Source: an uncultured Oscillospiraceae bacterium (GTDB taxonomy: Bacteria > Bacillota > Clostridia > Oscillospirales > Oscillospiraceae). Taken from it: DNA of 33,685 bases. Position 1 is the stretch's first letter, and the number at the start of each line of letters is the position of its first letter. The notes under the pieces are model-generated. The model was given only the letters and a program-made list of their open reading frames with translations, had not been told where the DNA came from and ran no database searches. The stretch covers positions 1-33,685 of the forward strand of contig CAJTOM010000019.1 of the NCBI GenBank assembly GCA_910577915.1, in the 5' to 3' direction. Of this stretch, positions 13,093 to 22,900 are shown in pieces. The position numbers and the translations under genes are program-made.

Positions 13093-13626
13093 ATGGAACT
13101 TTGGGACGCCTACGACCGCGAGGGGAACGCGCTGGGGTTCGACCTGGTGCGGGGCGAACCGGCGGATGAGGGCGTGTATCATCTGGTAGCGGAGATCTTT
13201 TCCGTCACCACCGACGGCCGGGTGCTGGTGACAAAGCGCCACCCGGACAAGAGCTGGGGCGGGTACTGGGAGTACACCGGCGGCTCCGTGGTGAAGGGCG
13301 AGACCCCCTTGCAGGGCGCGCTCCGGGAGCTGCGGGAGGAGACGGGGATCACCGCAGCGGCGGAGGACCTGCACCCGGTGTACGTGGAGGCCCGGCCGGG
13401 CATCGACGGGTATAACACCATCTACCACAGCTTTCTGGCGGTCTTCGACCCGGAGGCGCAGACCATCCGCCTCCAGGAGGGCGAGACTGTGGACTACCGC
13501 CTGCTGCCCTACGGGGATTTTTTGCAGTTCATCCTGACGGGCCAGTGTGCCACACCCATCTGCAGCCGTTTTCTGGACCACCAGGCCGCCTTTGAGCAGC
13601 TGATGGCGGAATATCTACATCAGTAA
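13093..13626 (+). CDS. NUDIX hydrolase
   Basis: 177 residues. The full Nudix box GSVVKGETPLQGALRELREETGI (64-86) fits GX5EX7REUXEEXGU, with Glu residues for metal binding. The opening MELWDAYDREGNALG and DEGVYHLVAEIFSVTTDGRVLVTKRHPDKSWGGYWE resemble the IPP-isomerase-like/NUDIX hydrolase group that begins with WD.YD..G. The substrate (a nucleoside diphosphate derivative or an isoprenoid diphosphate) cannot be decided. The neighbour uppP makes a polyprenyl link conceivable but unproven. AGGAGGAG precedes the ATG; ftsK starts 12 nt after the stop. Confidence 0.88.
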   Translation: MELWDAYDREGNALGFDLVRGEPADEGVYHLVAEIFSVTTDGRVLVTKRHPDKSWGGYWEYTGGSVVKGETPLQGALRELREETGITAAAEDLHPVYVEARPGIDGYNTIYHSFLAVFDPEAQTIRLQEGETVDYRLLPYGDFLQFILTGQCATPICSRFLDHQAAFEQLMAEYLHQ

Positions 13627-13638
13627 GAGGGAAAACCC

Positions 13639-16257
13639 ATGGCAACAACACGAAAGAAAACCACATCCGGCGCCCGCAGCGGGACCAAAACCGGCGGCGC
13701 CCGCTCCGGGACCGCCTCCAGATCCCGCGCCTCCGCCAAGAGCGCCAAGCGCCCCGTCCGCCGGGAGGTGGGGGGCGTTGCGATGCTGCTGCTGGCGCTC
13801 ATTGTGCTGGTCAGCTACTTCACCGGGGACGGCTGGCTTATTAACCTGATCCCCAAGGCCTGCAAGGGCCTGTTCGGCGTGGGGTACTACATCGCGGTTC
13901 CCGCCCTGCTGGCGGCGGCCTGGGTGCTGCTGACCCACCGTGGGCGGCCCGTGGCCCTGCGCACCGCCTGCGCCCTGCTGACGCCCTACCTCTTCGGCGG
14001 GGTGTGGCACCTGCTGTTCTGCCGGCTGGACCTCTCCGACGCGGCGGGGCTGTTCCCCACCCTGTGGGAGACGGGGCACGAACTGACCTCCGGCGGCGTG
14101 CTCTCCGGGGCCTCCGCCCACGGCTTTGTGGCCGTGCTGGGGAAGCCGGCCTCGGTCATTGTCTTCGTCGTACTGCTGGCCATCCTGCTGATGGTGACCT
14201 TCCAGGTGACCCCCGCCCTGCTGCTGGAGATGTGGCGGGAGCGCCGGGACTACGACGAGGACGACTACGAGGACCCGCCGCCCCCTCCGGCGAAGCGGCC
14301 CGCCCCCCAGCGTCCCAAAAAGCAGGCCGCCAAGGCCCGCTCTGTCATCGACATCCCCCTGGACGGGGCCCCCCTGGGCGCGCCGCCCCCCACCGCCATG
14401 ACCGCGCAGCCGGAGGAGCGCCCCGGCTTCTTCCGCCCCCGGGAGAAGGAGCAGCTCACCCCCGCCGACGTGCTGGCCCCGGCGGAACCGGAGCCGCCGC
14501 TCCCGGAGCCGGAGATTCCCCCTGTCCCCGCCCCGCTTCCGGACCCCCTTCCGGAGGCGTCCCCCCTGCCGGAGCCCCTTTCGGAGCCCGCGCCGGAGCC
14601 CCTTCCCATCCCGGAGCCCGCGCCGGAGCCTGTCCCTGTTCCCCCGCCCCCGGCGGAGGAGCGGCGGAAGAAGCGCAGCAGCGCCGAGGAGGCCCAGGAG
14701 GCCGCCGCCCAGATGGCAGCGGAGATCGCCAGCGGCATGGCCGCCTCCAGGGACAACTACGACTTCCCCCCTGTGAGCCTTCTGGACCCCAACAGCCAGG
14801 ACAACTACGTGGAGGCCGGGGCGGAGCTGCGCCTCAACGCCCAGCGCCTCTCGGACACCCTGCGCTCCTTCGGCGTGGACGCCGCCGCCGGCGACGTAAT
14901 CCGGGGCCCGGCCATTACCCGCTACGAATTCGTGCTGGCCCAGGGGGTGAAGCTCAGCAAGGTGACCAACCTGGCCGACGACATCGCCCTGGCCCTGGGG
15001 GCCAGCGGCGTGCGCATCGCCCCCATTCCCGACAAGATCTCTGTGGTGGGCATCGAGGTGCCCAACCGGACGGTGAGCCCGGTGCTCATCCGGGACGTGA
15101 TCGAGTCCCGCGCCTTTGCGGGGCACCGGTCCCCCGTGGCCTTCGCCGTGGGCCGGGACATCGGCAACAAGGAGATTGTGGGGGACATCGCCAAGCTGCC
15201 CCACGTGCTCATCGCCGGCACCACCGGCTCCGGCAAGTCGGTGTGTACCAACTCCCTGATCATCAGCCTGCTCTACAAGTCCAGCCCCGAGGACGTGCGC
15301 TTCATCATGGTGGACCCGAAGATGGTGGAGCTGGCCCCCTACAATGGCATCCCCCACCTGCTCATCCCCGTGGTCACCGACGCCAAGAAGGCCGCCGGCG
15401 CTCTGCAGTGGGCGGTGTTTGAGATGATGAAGCGCTACAAGACCTTTTCCGAGCTGGGCGTGAAGAAGCTGGAGGAGTACAACGCCATTGCCGCCGGCCG
15501 CGAGGACCTGCCCCACATGCCCTCGGTGGTGGTGGTCATCGACGAGCTGGCGGATCTGATGGTGGTGGCGGCCAAGGAGGTGGAGGAGTCCATCTGCCGG
15601 GTGGCCCAGATGGGCCGCGCCGCCGGCATGCACCTGGTCATCGCCACCCAGCGCCCCTCCGCCGACGTGATCACGGGCCTGATGAAGGCCAACATCCCCA
15701 GCCGCATCGCCTTCGCCGTGGACTCGGCCATCAACTCCCGGATCATCCTGGACAACCCCGGCGCGGAGAAGCTGGTGGGCCGGGGCGACATGCTCTACGC
15801 CCCCCTGGGCATCGGCAAGCCCACCCGCGTCCAGGGCTGCTACATCACCCCCGAGGAAATCGAGCGGGTGGTGGGCTTCGTCAAGTCCACCGGGGAGGCC
15901 CAGTACTCCGACGAGGTCATGCGTAAGATCGAGGAATCCGTTTTGGAGAAGGAGAAGAAGGGCGGCGGCGCCCCCGCCGCCGAAGCGCCCGACGAGGACG
16001 ACAGCGACGAGCTCCTCCCCGCCGCCGTGGAGGTCATTCTGGAGACCGGCCAGGCCTCCGTCTCCATGCTCCAGCGCCGTCTGAAGCTGGGCTACTCCCG
16101 CGCCGCCCGCCTGGTGGACCAGATGGAGCAGAAGGGCTACGTCGGCCCCTTCGAGGGCTCCAAGCCCCGGCAGCTGCTGATTACCAAGGCCCAGTGGCAG
16201 GAGATGCAGATGGGGAGCGCCGCCGGTGACGGCGAGGAGGTCCCCTGGGAGGAGTAA
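13639..16257 (+). CDS. DNA translocase of the FtsK/SpoIIIE family
   Basis: 872 residues. It pumps chromosomal DNA through the division or sporulation septum. A basic, Ser/Thr/Arg/Lys-rich start (1-45) is followed by four membrane helices (about 45-65, 75-97, 105-130, 165-190). A long Pro/Glu-rich linker (about 210-345) contains many PEP-type repeats. The motor has Walker A GTTGSGKS (527-534) and Walker B VVVVIDELADLM (Asp635, Glu636), and ends with a winged-helix gamma domain (LLPAAVEVILETGQASVSMLQRRLKLGYSRAARLVDQMEQKGYVG) that reads KOPS/SRS. In a spore former this could be SpoIIIE or the vegetative SftA/FtsK; sequence alone does not separate them, so no symbol is given. A G+C hairpin follows. 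Confidence 0.95.
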   Translation: MATTRKKTTSGARSGTKTGGARSGTASRSRASAKSAKRPVRREVGGVAMLLLALIVLVSYFTGDGWLINLIPKACKGLFGVGYYIAVPALLAAAWVLLTHRGRPVALRTACALLTPYLFGGVWHLLFCRLDLSDAAGLFPTLWETGHELTSGGVLSGASAHGFVAVLGKPASVIVFVVLLAILLMVTFQVTPALLLEMWRERRDYDEDDYEDPPPPPAKRPAPQRPKKQAAKARSVIDIPLDGAPLGAPPPTAMTAQPEERPGFFRPREKEQLTPADVLAPAEPEPPLPEPEIPPVPAPLPDPLPEASPLPEPLSEPAPEPLPIPEPAPEPVPVPPPPAEERRKKRSSAEEAQEAAAQMAAEIASGMAASRDNYDFPPVSLLDPNSQDNYVEAGAELRLNAQRLSDTLRSFGVDAAAGDVIRGPAITRYEFVLAQGVKLSKVTNLADDIALALGASGVRIAPIPDKISVVGIEVPNRTVSPVLIRDVIESRAFAGHRSPVAFAVGRDIGNKEIVGDIAKLPHVLIAGTTGSGKSVCTNSLIISLLYKSSPEDVRFIMVDPKMVELAPYNGIPHLLIPVVTDAKKAAGALQWAVFEMMKRYKTFSELGVKKLEEYNAIAAGREDLPHMPSVVVVIDELADLMVVAAKEVEESICRVAQMGRAAGMHLVIATQRPSADVITGLMKANIPSRIAFAVDSAINSRIILDNPGAEKLVGRGDMLYAPLGIGKPTRVQGCYITPEEIERVVGFVKSTGEAQYSDEVMRKIEESVLEKEKKGGGAPAAEAPDEDDSDELLPAAVEVILETGQASVSMLQRRLKLGYSRAARLVDQMEQKGYVGPFEGSKPRQLLITKAQWQEMQMGSAAGDGEEVPWEE

Positions 16258-16284
16258 GCGCCGCGCCGCCTGACGGCGCGGCGC
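16258..16284 (+). terminator. GC hairpin after ftsK
   Basis: gcgccgcgccg (16258-16268) and cggcgcggcgc (16274-16284), perfect 11-bp stem with a 5-nt loop, directly after the TAA. Two further GC stems follow before dnaE (ggggccg/cggcccc near 16299-16315 and ggctgc/gcagcc near 16326-16340). None has a T-run, so read-through into dnaE is likely. Confidence 0.45.
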
Positions 16285-16377
16285 GCCCTCTCTGTCACCG
16301 GGGGCCGCCGGCCCCCAACGCCGCAGGCTGCTGCGCAGCCCCCTCGCGCCGGCCGGGCGCGAAGAAAGGAGCCCCCC

Positions 16378-19300
16378 ATGTCATTTGCCCACCTCCACGT
16401 CCACACCGAGTACAGCCTCCTCGACGGCTTCTGCCGCATCGACGGCCTGGCAAAGCGCGTCAAAGAACTGGGCCAAACCGCCGTGGCAGTCACCGACCAC
16501 GGCGTCATGTACGGGGTGATCGATTTCTACAGGGCCTGCAAGCGGGAGGGCGTCAAGCCCATCATCGGCTGCGAGGTCTACGTGGCCCCGGCGGGGCGGA
16601 CGCGGTTTGACAAGGTCCACGAATTTGACTCCGAGAGCCGCCATCTGGTGCTGCTGTGCCGGAACGAGGAGGGCTACCGCAATCTAAGCTACATGGTCAG
16701 CATGGGCTTCACCGAGGGCTTCTATATCAAGCCCCGCATCGACATGGACCTGCTGCGGGCCCACAGCGGCGGCCTCTTCGCCCTGTCCGCCTGTCTGGCC
16801 GGGGAGATTCCCAAGCTTCTGGTCAACGGCAGCTACGAAAAAGCCAAAAGCTGCGCCCTGGAGATGCGGGACATCTTCGGCCCCGACGGGTTCTACCTGG
16901 AGCTCCAGGACCACGGCATCCGGGACCAGGCGGTGGTCAACCAGGGCCTGCTGCGCATCCACCAGGAGACCGGCATCCCCCTGGTGTGCACCAACGACTG
17001 CCACTACCTGGCCCCCGAGGACGCGGAGATCCACGACGTCCTCCTGTGCATCCAGACCGGCAAGCTGGTGGAGGACGAGAAGCGCATGCGCTACGAGCCC
17101 CGCAACTTCTACCTCCGCTCCACGGAGGAAATGGAGAAATTGTTCAGCCAGTACCCCGACGCCCTGGCCAACACCGCCCGCATCGCGGACCAGTGCCAGC
17201 TGGAGTTCACCTTCGGCCAGTACCACCTGCCCCAGTTTCGGGTGCCGGAGGGGGAGAATGCCCAGGGCTACATCCGCCGCCTGTGCGAGGCGGGCTTCGC
17301 GGACAAATACCGGGGGGAGCACCCGGAGTACCGCCGGCAGCTGGACTACGAGCTGGATATGATCGAACAGATGGGCTTTACGGACTACTTCCTCATCGTC
17401 TCCGACTTTGTCCGCTACGCCCGGAAGAAGGGCATCCCCGTGGGCCCCGGCCGGGGCTCCGCCGCCGGCAGCATGGTCTCCTACTGCCTGGACATCACCG
17501 ACGTGGACCCCATGAAGTACGGGCTGTACTTCGAGCGGTTTCTGAACCCGGAGCGGGTGAGCATGCCGGACATCGACATGGACTTCGGCGACACCCGCCG
17601 GGACGAGGTGGTGGAGTATGTCCGCCGGAAGTACGGCGACGACCGGGTGGCCCAGATCGTCACCTTCGGCACCATGGCCGCCCGGGGCGGCATCCGGGAC
17701 GTGGGCCGTGTGCTGAACATGCCCTATGCCGAGGTGGACGTGGTGGCCAAGCAGGTGCCCTCCACCCCCCACATCACCCTGGACGACGCCCTGCGGCTGT
17801 CAAAGCCCCTGCGGGAGATGTACGACCAGGACCCCGGCATCAAAAAGCTCATCGACACCGCCAAGGCCCTGGAGGGCATGCCCCGCCACGCCTCCACCCA
17901 CGCCGCCGGCGTGGTCATCACCAAAGACCCGGTATACACCTACGTACCCCTGGCGAAGAACGACGACACCATCGTCTGCCAGTTCTCCATGGTCACACTG
18001 GAGGAGCTGGGCCTGCTGAAGATGGACTTTTTGGGCCTGCGGAATCTGACCATTCTGGACGACGCGGTGGAGATGGTGCGCCGGCACGAGCCGGACTTCC
18101 GCCTGGAGGACATCCCGGAGGACGACCAGGCGGTCTACGACATGCTCACGGCGGGAAAGACCAGCGGGGTTTTTCAGATGGAGTCCGCCGGCATGACCGG
18201 AGTCTGCGTGGGCCTCCGGCCCCAGTCCATTGAGGATCTGACCGCCATCGTGGCCCTGTACCGGCCGGGCCCCATGGAGTCCATTCCCCGCTTCATCGCC
18301 TGCAAGCACGACCCCAAGCTGGTCACCTACAAGCACCCCTCCCTGGAGCCCATTCTCTCCATCACCTACGGCTGCATCGTCTACCAGGAGCAGGTCATGC
18401 AGATCTTCCAGCAGCTGGCGGGCTACTCCCTGGGGCAGGCGGACATGGTGCGCCGGGCCATGAGCAAGAAGAAGGCCAAGGACATCGCCCGGGAGCAGGA
18501 GGCCTTCCTCCATGGCGACCCGGACCGGCACATCGCCGGCTGCGTCGCCAACGGCATCCCCGAGGCCATCGCCCAGGCCATCTATGACGAGATCTACGAT
18601 TTTGCCAACTACGCCTTCAACAAGGCCCACGCGGTGTGCTACGCCGTGGTGGCCTACCAGACCGCCTGGTGCAAGCTCCACTACCCCCGGGAGTACATGG
18701 CGGCCCTGCTGACCAGCGTGCTGGACTACACGGAAAAGGTCTCCGACTACATCAACGAGTGCCGGGACATGGGCATCGCCCTGCTGCCCCCGGACGTAAA
18801 CCGATCCCTGGACACCTTCACCGTGGAGGAGGAAGGCATCCGCTTCGGCCTGGTGGCCATCAAGAACATCGGCCGGGGCTTCATCCAGGCGGTGGTCCGG
18901 GAGCGGGAGGCCCACGGCCCCTTCACCGGCTTTCAGGACTTCTGCGAGCGGCTGTACGGCACGGACATCAACAAGCGGGCGGTGGAGAACCTGATCCGGG
19001 CCGGCGCCTTCGACAGCTTCGGCGTGTACCGCAGCCAGCTGGCGGCGGTACACGACAAGCTGCTGGACTCCATCGCCGACAGCCGCCGGCAGAACGTGGA
19101 GGGCCAGATGGACCTGTTCGGCATGGCGGCGCCGGCACAGCGCCCCGCCGTGGAGCTGGCCCTCCCCCCCCTGCCGGAGTTCTCCCTGGAGGAACGCATG
19201 CGCCAGGAGCGGGAGATCACAGGCCTCTACCTCTCCGGCCACCCCATGAACGCCTACCGGGAGGCCGCCCGGAACGCGGGCGCGGTCCACATCTCCTCCA

Positions 19301-19872
19301 TCAATGAGGACTTCGCCCAGGAGGGCGGCCCCGCCCTCTACCAGGACGAGCAGCAGATTGCCGTGGCCGGCATCGTCACCGCCTACCGCACCCGCACCAC
19401 CCGCAACAACAACCTCATGGCCTACGCCACCGTTGAGGACGACACCTCCTCCATCGAGCTGCTGTGCTTCAGCCGGACTCTGGAGCGCTGCGGCCGCCTA
19501 CTGGCGCCGGGCAGCGCGGTGCTCGTCCGGGGGAAGCTGTCGGTGCGGGACGAGAAGCCCCCCCAGATTCTCTGTGACAGCGTGCTCCCTCTGGGCGGCG
19601 GCGCCCCCCTCCCCCAGGAGGAAGCGGCCCCCCGGCCCGCCTCCGGCGTCCAGGTTCTGGAGGGGAAGGTGCTGTGGCTGCGCCTGCCCTCCGCGGACCA
19701 CCCGGCCCTGGACCACATCAACCGGGTCATCAGCATGTTCCCCGGCGGCACGCCGGCCAAGCTGGTGTTCACCGACACCGGCAAGCGCATGGGCGCCGCC
19801 TGCCTGCTGGGCAAATCCCTGGTGGAGGAGCTGGTGGAGGTACTGGGCCAGGAGAACGTGGTGATCCAATAG
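16378..19872 (+). CDS. dnaE: DNA polymerase III alpha subunit, DnaE type
   Basis: 1164 residues. The N-terminal PHP domain begins FAHLHVHTEYSLLDG. The polymerase core has GPGRGSAAGS (about 358-367) and the palm motif PDIDMDFGD with catalytic Asp398 and Asp400; LLKMDFLGLRNLTILDD contains the third acidic residue. EQVMQIFQQLAGYSLGQADMVRRAMSKKK and FNKAHAVCYAVVAYQTAWCKLHYP are fingers motifs. A tandem helix-hairpin-helix region and a C-terminal OB fold (IAVAGIVTAYRTRTTRNNNLMAYATVEDD) follow. Clostridia usually have PolC as the main replicase and DnaE as the partner that extends RNA primers; length fits DnaE1. GAAAGGAG precedes the ATG. Confidence 0.97.
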   Translation: MSFAHLHVHTEYSLLDGFCRIDGLAKRVKELGQTAVAVTDHGVMYGVIDFYRACKREGVKPIIGCEVYVAPAGRTRFDKVHEFDSESRHLVLLCRNEEGYRNLSYMVSMGFTEGFYIKPRIDMDLLRAHSGGLFALSACLAGEIPKLLVNGSYEKAKSCALEMRDIFGPDGFYLELQDHGIRDQAVVNQGLLRIHQETGIPLVCTNDCHYLAPEDAEIHDVLLCIQTGKLVEDEKRMRYEPRNFYLRSTEEMEKLFSQYPDALANTARIADQCQLEFTFGQYHLPQFRVPEGENAQGYIRRLCEAGFADKYRGEHPEYRRQLDYELDMIEQMGFTDYFLIVSDFVRYARKKGIPVGPGRGSAAGSMVSYCLDITDVDPMKYGLYFERFLNPERVSMPDIDMDFGDTRRDEVVEYVRRKYGDDRVAQIVTFGTMAARGGIRDVGRVLNMPYAEVDVVAKQVPSTPHITLDDALRLSKPLREMYDQDPGIKKLIDTAKALEGMPRHASTHAAGVVITKDPVYTYVPLAKNDDTIVCQFSMVTLEELGLLKMDFLGLRNLTILDDAVEMVRRHEPDFRLEDIPEDDQAVYDMLTAGKTSGVFQMESAGMTGVCVGLRPQSIEDLTAIVALYRPGPMESIPRFIACKHDPKLVTYKHPSLEPILSITYGCIVYQEQVMQIFQQLAGYSLGQADMVRRAMSKKKAKDIAREQEAFLHGDPDRHIAGCVANGIPEAIAQAIYDEIYDFANYAFNKAHAVCYAVVAYQTAWCKLHYPREYMAALLTSVLDYTEKVSDYINECRDMGIALLPPDVNRSLDTFTVEEEGIRFGLVAIKNIGRGFIQAVVREREAHGPFTGFQDFCERLYGTDINKRAVENLIRAGAFDSFGVYRSQLAAVHDKLLDSIADSRRQNVEGQMDLFGMAAPAQRPAVELALPPLPEFSLEERMRQEREITGLYLSGHPMNAYREAARNAGAVHISSINEDFAQEGGPALYQDEQQIAVAGIVTAYRTRTTRNNNLMAYATVEDDTSSIELLCFSRTLERCGRLLAPGSAVLVRGKLSVRDEKPPQILCDSVLPLGGGAPLPQEEAAPRPASGVQVLEGKVLWLRLPSADHPALDHINRVISMFPGGTPAKLVFTDTGKRMGAACLLGKSLVEELVEVLGQENVVIQ

Positions 19873-19888
19873 ACGGCACATACAAAGC

Positions 19889-19920
19889 GAGGAGGCGGGT
19901 GCAGCTGCACCCGCCTCCTC
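19889..19920. terminator. 32-bp perfect palindrome between convergent dnaE and the hybrid kinase
   Basis: gaggaggcgggtgcag (19889-19904) and ctgcacccgcctcctc (19905-19920) are perfect complements with no spacer. It sits 16 nt after dnaE and 10 nt before the kinase stop, so it can serve both strands. There is no strong T-run on either side. Confidence 0.75.
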
Positions 19921-19930
19921 TTACCATCCC

Positions 19931-22900
19931 TCAGTGCAAAACCTGCTCGAGGGTGTCAAACAGCGTATCAATATTGATGGGCTTCGCGATGTGCCCGTTC
20001 ATCCCGGCCCGCAGAGCCTCCTGGCGGTCCTCCTCAAAGGCGTTGGCCGTCATGGCCAGAATGGGGATGTCCGCCAGCTTTTGGTCCTCCAGCGCCCGGA
20101 TCGCCCGGGCAGCGCCGTAGCCGTCCATCACCGGCATCTGAATATCCATCAGCACCAGCCGGTAGTAGCCGGGCTGGGAGCGCCGGAGCATATCCACGGC
20201 GATCTGTCCGTTCCCCGCCACCTCCGTGGAGAAGCCGGCCTCCTCCAGAATGGCGGTGGCGATCTCCTGGTTGAGCTCGTTGTCCTCCGCCAGCAGGATG
20301 CGTCCGGTGTGCATGCGCGTCTTCTCCTGGCACACCACGGGCTCGCCGTCTCCGTCCACGTGCATGATAGTGTGCAGGCATCTGCGCAGCTCCGACAGAA
20401 ACAGGGGCTTGCTGCAGAAAGCCGTCACGCCGGCCTCCTTGGCCTCGTCCTCGATGTCGGACCAGTCGTAGGCGGTCAGGACGATGATGGGCACGTTCTC
20501 CCCCGTCTCCTTCCGGATGCGCCGGGCCACCTCGATGCCGTTCATATCCGGTATCAGCCAGTCGATGACGTAAACGCTGTAGTTGTCGTTGCGGGCCACC
20601 GCCTGGCGGGTGCGCAGCACCGCCTCCTTCCCCGACAGGGTCCACTCCGCCCGCAGCCCGAACTGCTGGAGCATGTAGGAGACGCTGTCGCAGGTGTTGA
20701 AGTCGTCGTCCACCACCAGGGCCCGGCAGTTCTCCAGGCCGGGGATGATCTGGACCTCCTTGGACCCGGTGTGGAGCCGGAAAGTGAAGGAGACGATAAA
20801 TTCGGTACCCACCCCCTGCTCGCTGCGCACGCTGATGGTACCGTTCATCATGTCCACGATGTTCTTGGTGATGGCCATACCCAGGCCGGTGCCCTGGATG
20901 CCGCTGATGGTGGAGTTCCGCTCCCGCTCGAAGGGCTCGAAGATGTGGGAGACGAACTCGCTGCTCATGCCGATGCCGGTGTCCTTGATGTGGAACTCAA
21001 AGTTGGCGTAGCCGGCGGGTGCGCCGGGCCGCTCGGAGATGCACACGCTGACCATGCCGCCGGAGCCGGTGTATTTGATGGCGTTGCTCAGAAGGTTGAG
21101 CAGCACCTGGTTCAGCCGCAGCTTGTCGCAGTAGATCTCCTCGTCCAGCACGTCCACCGCGTCCATGAAGAGGTCCAGCTGCTTGGCGTGGATGTCCGCC
21201 TGAACAATGCTGTGCAGGCCGTGGAGAATGTCGGGCAGGCTGCACAGCTCCTCGTTGAGGCGGATCTTGCCGCTCTCGATGCGGCTCATGTCCAGAATGT
21301 CGTTGATCAGGCTGAGCAGGTGGTTGCCGGAGGTCATAATCTTCTTCAGGTACTCCTCCACCTGGTCCCGCCGGTCGATGTGGGTGATGGCCAGGGAGGT
21401 AAAGCCCACGATGGCGTTCATGGGCGTGCGGATGTCGTGGGACATGTTGGAGAGGAAGACGCTCTTGGCCTTGTTGGCCCGCTTGGCCTGGGAGAGGGCG
21501 TCCTCCAGCAGGTCCTTCTTCTCCAGCTCAATGCGGGTCTCCTCGTCCACGCTGCGAAAGCCCAGCACCGCGCCCCGCCGCTGGTCCCAGGATCCCGCCC
21601 GCACGGCTTTGAGCTGGTAGTACTGCAGCTCGCCGCCGACCCAGACCCGGTAGTTGACGTAGTAGATCCGCCGCTCCGCCAGCTCCGCCCTGAGCCGCTC
21701 CTGGGAGGCCGCATGGCGCAGCATCTCCCGGTCATCCTCGTATACAAAGCGGTCTATGTACAGCTCCAGGCTCTCCTGGTAGGGGAGCTGTCCGGTGAAG
21801 GAGGCGTCAAATACGTGGTCGCTGTTCTCGTCCAGGCGCAGGGGAAAGCCCTCGCCGGTGTCCAAATCGAAGAAGCAGGCCAGGCTGTAGTCGATGCTCA
21901 GGGCGTGCACCAGCTCCATCTGCCGGCGCTCGGCCTCCATCCGCTCCTGCTGCTCCCGCAGCTTCTGGGCGGTGCAGTCCAGCAGGAAGCGCTGGTAGAA
22001 CATCTCCCCGTTCTCCTCCACCAGCTTGATGTTGCCCATCACGTGGAGGATCTCCCCGTCCTGGTGGCGCACCCGGTACTCGATGCTGACGTTGTCGTTC
22101 ACCCGCTGCAGCTTCTGGATGCAGGCGCGCAGACGCTCCCGGTCCTCCTCCACCACCGAACCCGCCACCATGTGGAAGCCGGCCTCCATCATCTCCTCCC
22201 GGGACGCGTAGCCCAGAATCTGCAGGGCCGCCCGGTTGATGCTGAGAATCTGGGTCCCATCCACCGTGTGGCACATCACGCCGCAGTCCAGGGTGGTGAA
22301 GATGGTCTCCAGGGTGTGATTTTTCTTGATGATCTCCTGCTCGTAGGCCCGCTCCTGGGTAATGTCCACCGCCACGCCCACGGTGCCCATGACGCTGCCG
22401 TCCAGATCGTACAGGGGGGACTTGTAGGTGGTCAGCAGCCGGGTGCCCTCGCCGGTCTGAACGGTCTCCTCGGCCACGCAGGTCCTGCGCAGCTGCATGA
22501 CCTCCCGCTCCGACTCAATACAGGCGGGATCGTCGCGCTCCACGTCCCAAATAAAGGCGTGGCCCCGGCCCTCCACCTGGATCTTGGGCTTGTTGACGGT
22601 GCGGCAGAAGCTGTCGTTGACCTTCTCATGGATGCCGTCCTTGTCCTTGTACCAGATCAGATTGGGGACGCTGTTGATGGTGGTCTCCAGGTACTGGCTG
22701 GTCTGCCAGTAGTCCCGGCTGAGCTTGCAGGCCTGCTGCCAGCGCAGAAAGCGGAAGCGGAGCTCCTCCCCCGACAGGGGCGCAATCCAGATGTCCTGCA
22801 GGGCGTGCAGGCTGTTGGACAGCAGGGGGAGCTGCTCACGGGAGGCCAGCACGATGAGCTCCGCCTCCTCCCGCTTGCCGGCGGTCAGCGCCGCCAGGGT

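Noticed and set aside
13615..15633. 672-codon minus-strand open frame
   Set aside because: Shadow of ftsK/spoIIIE in GC-rich DNA; no motifs and no ribosome binding site.
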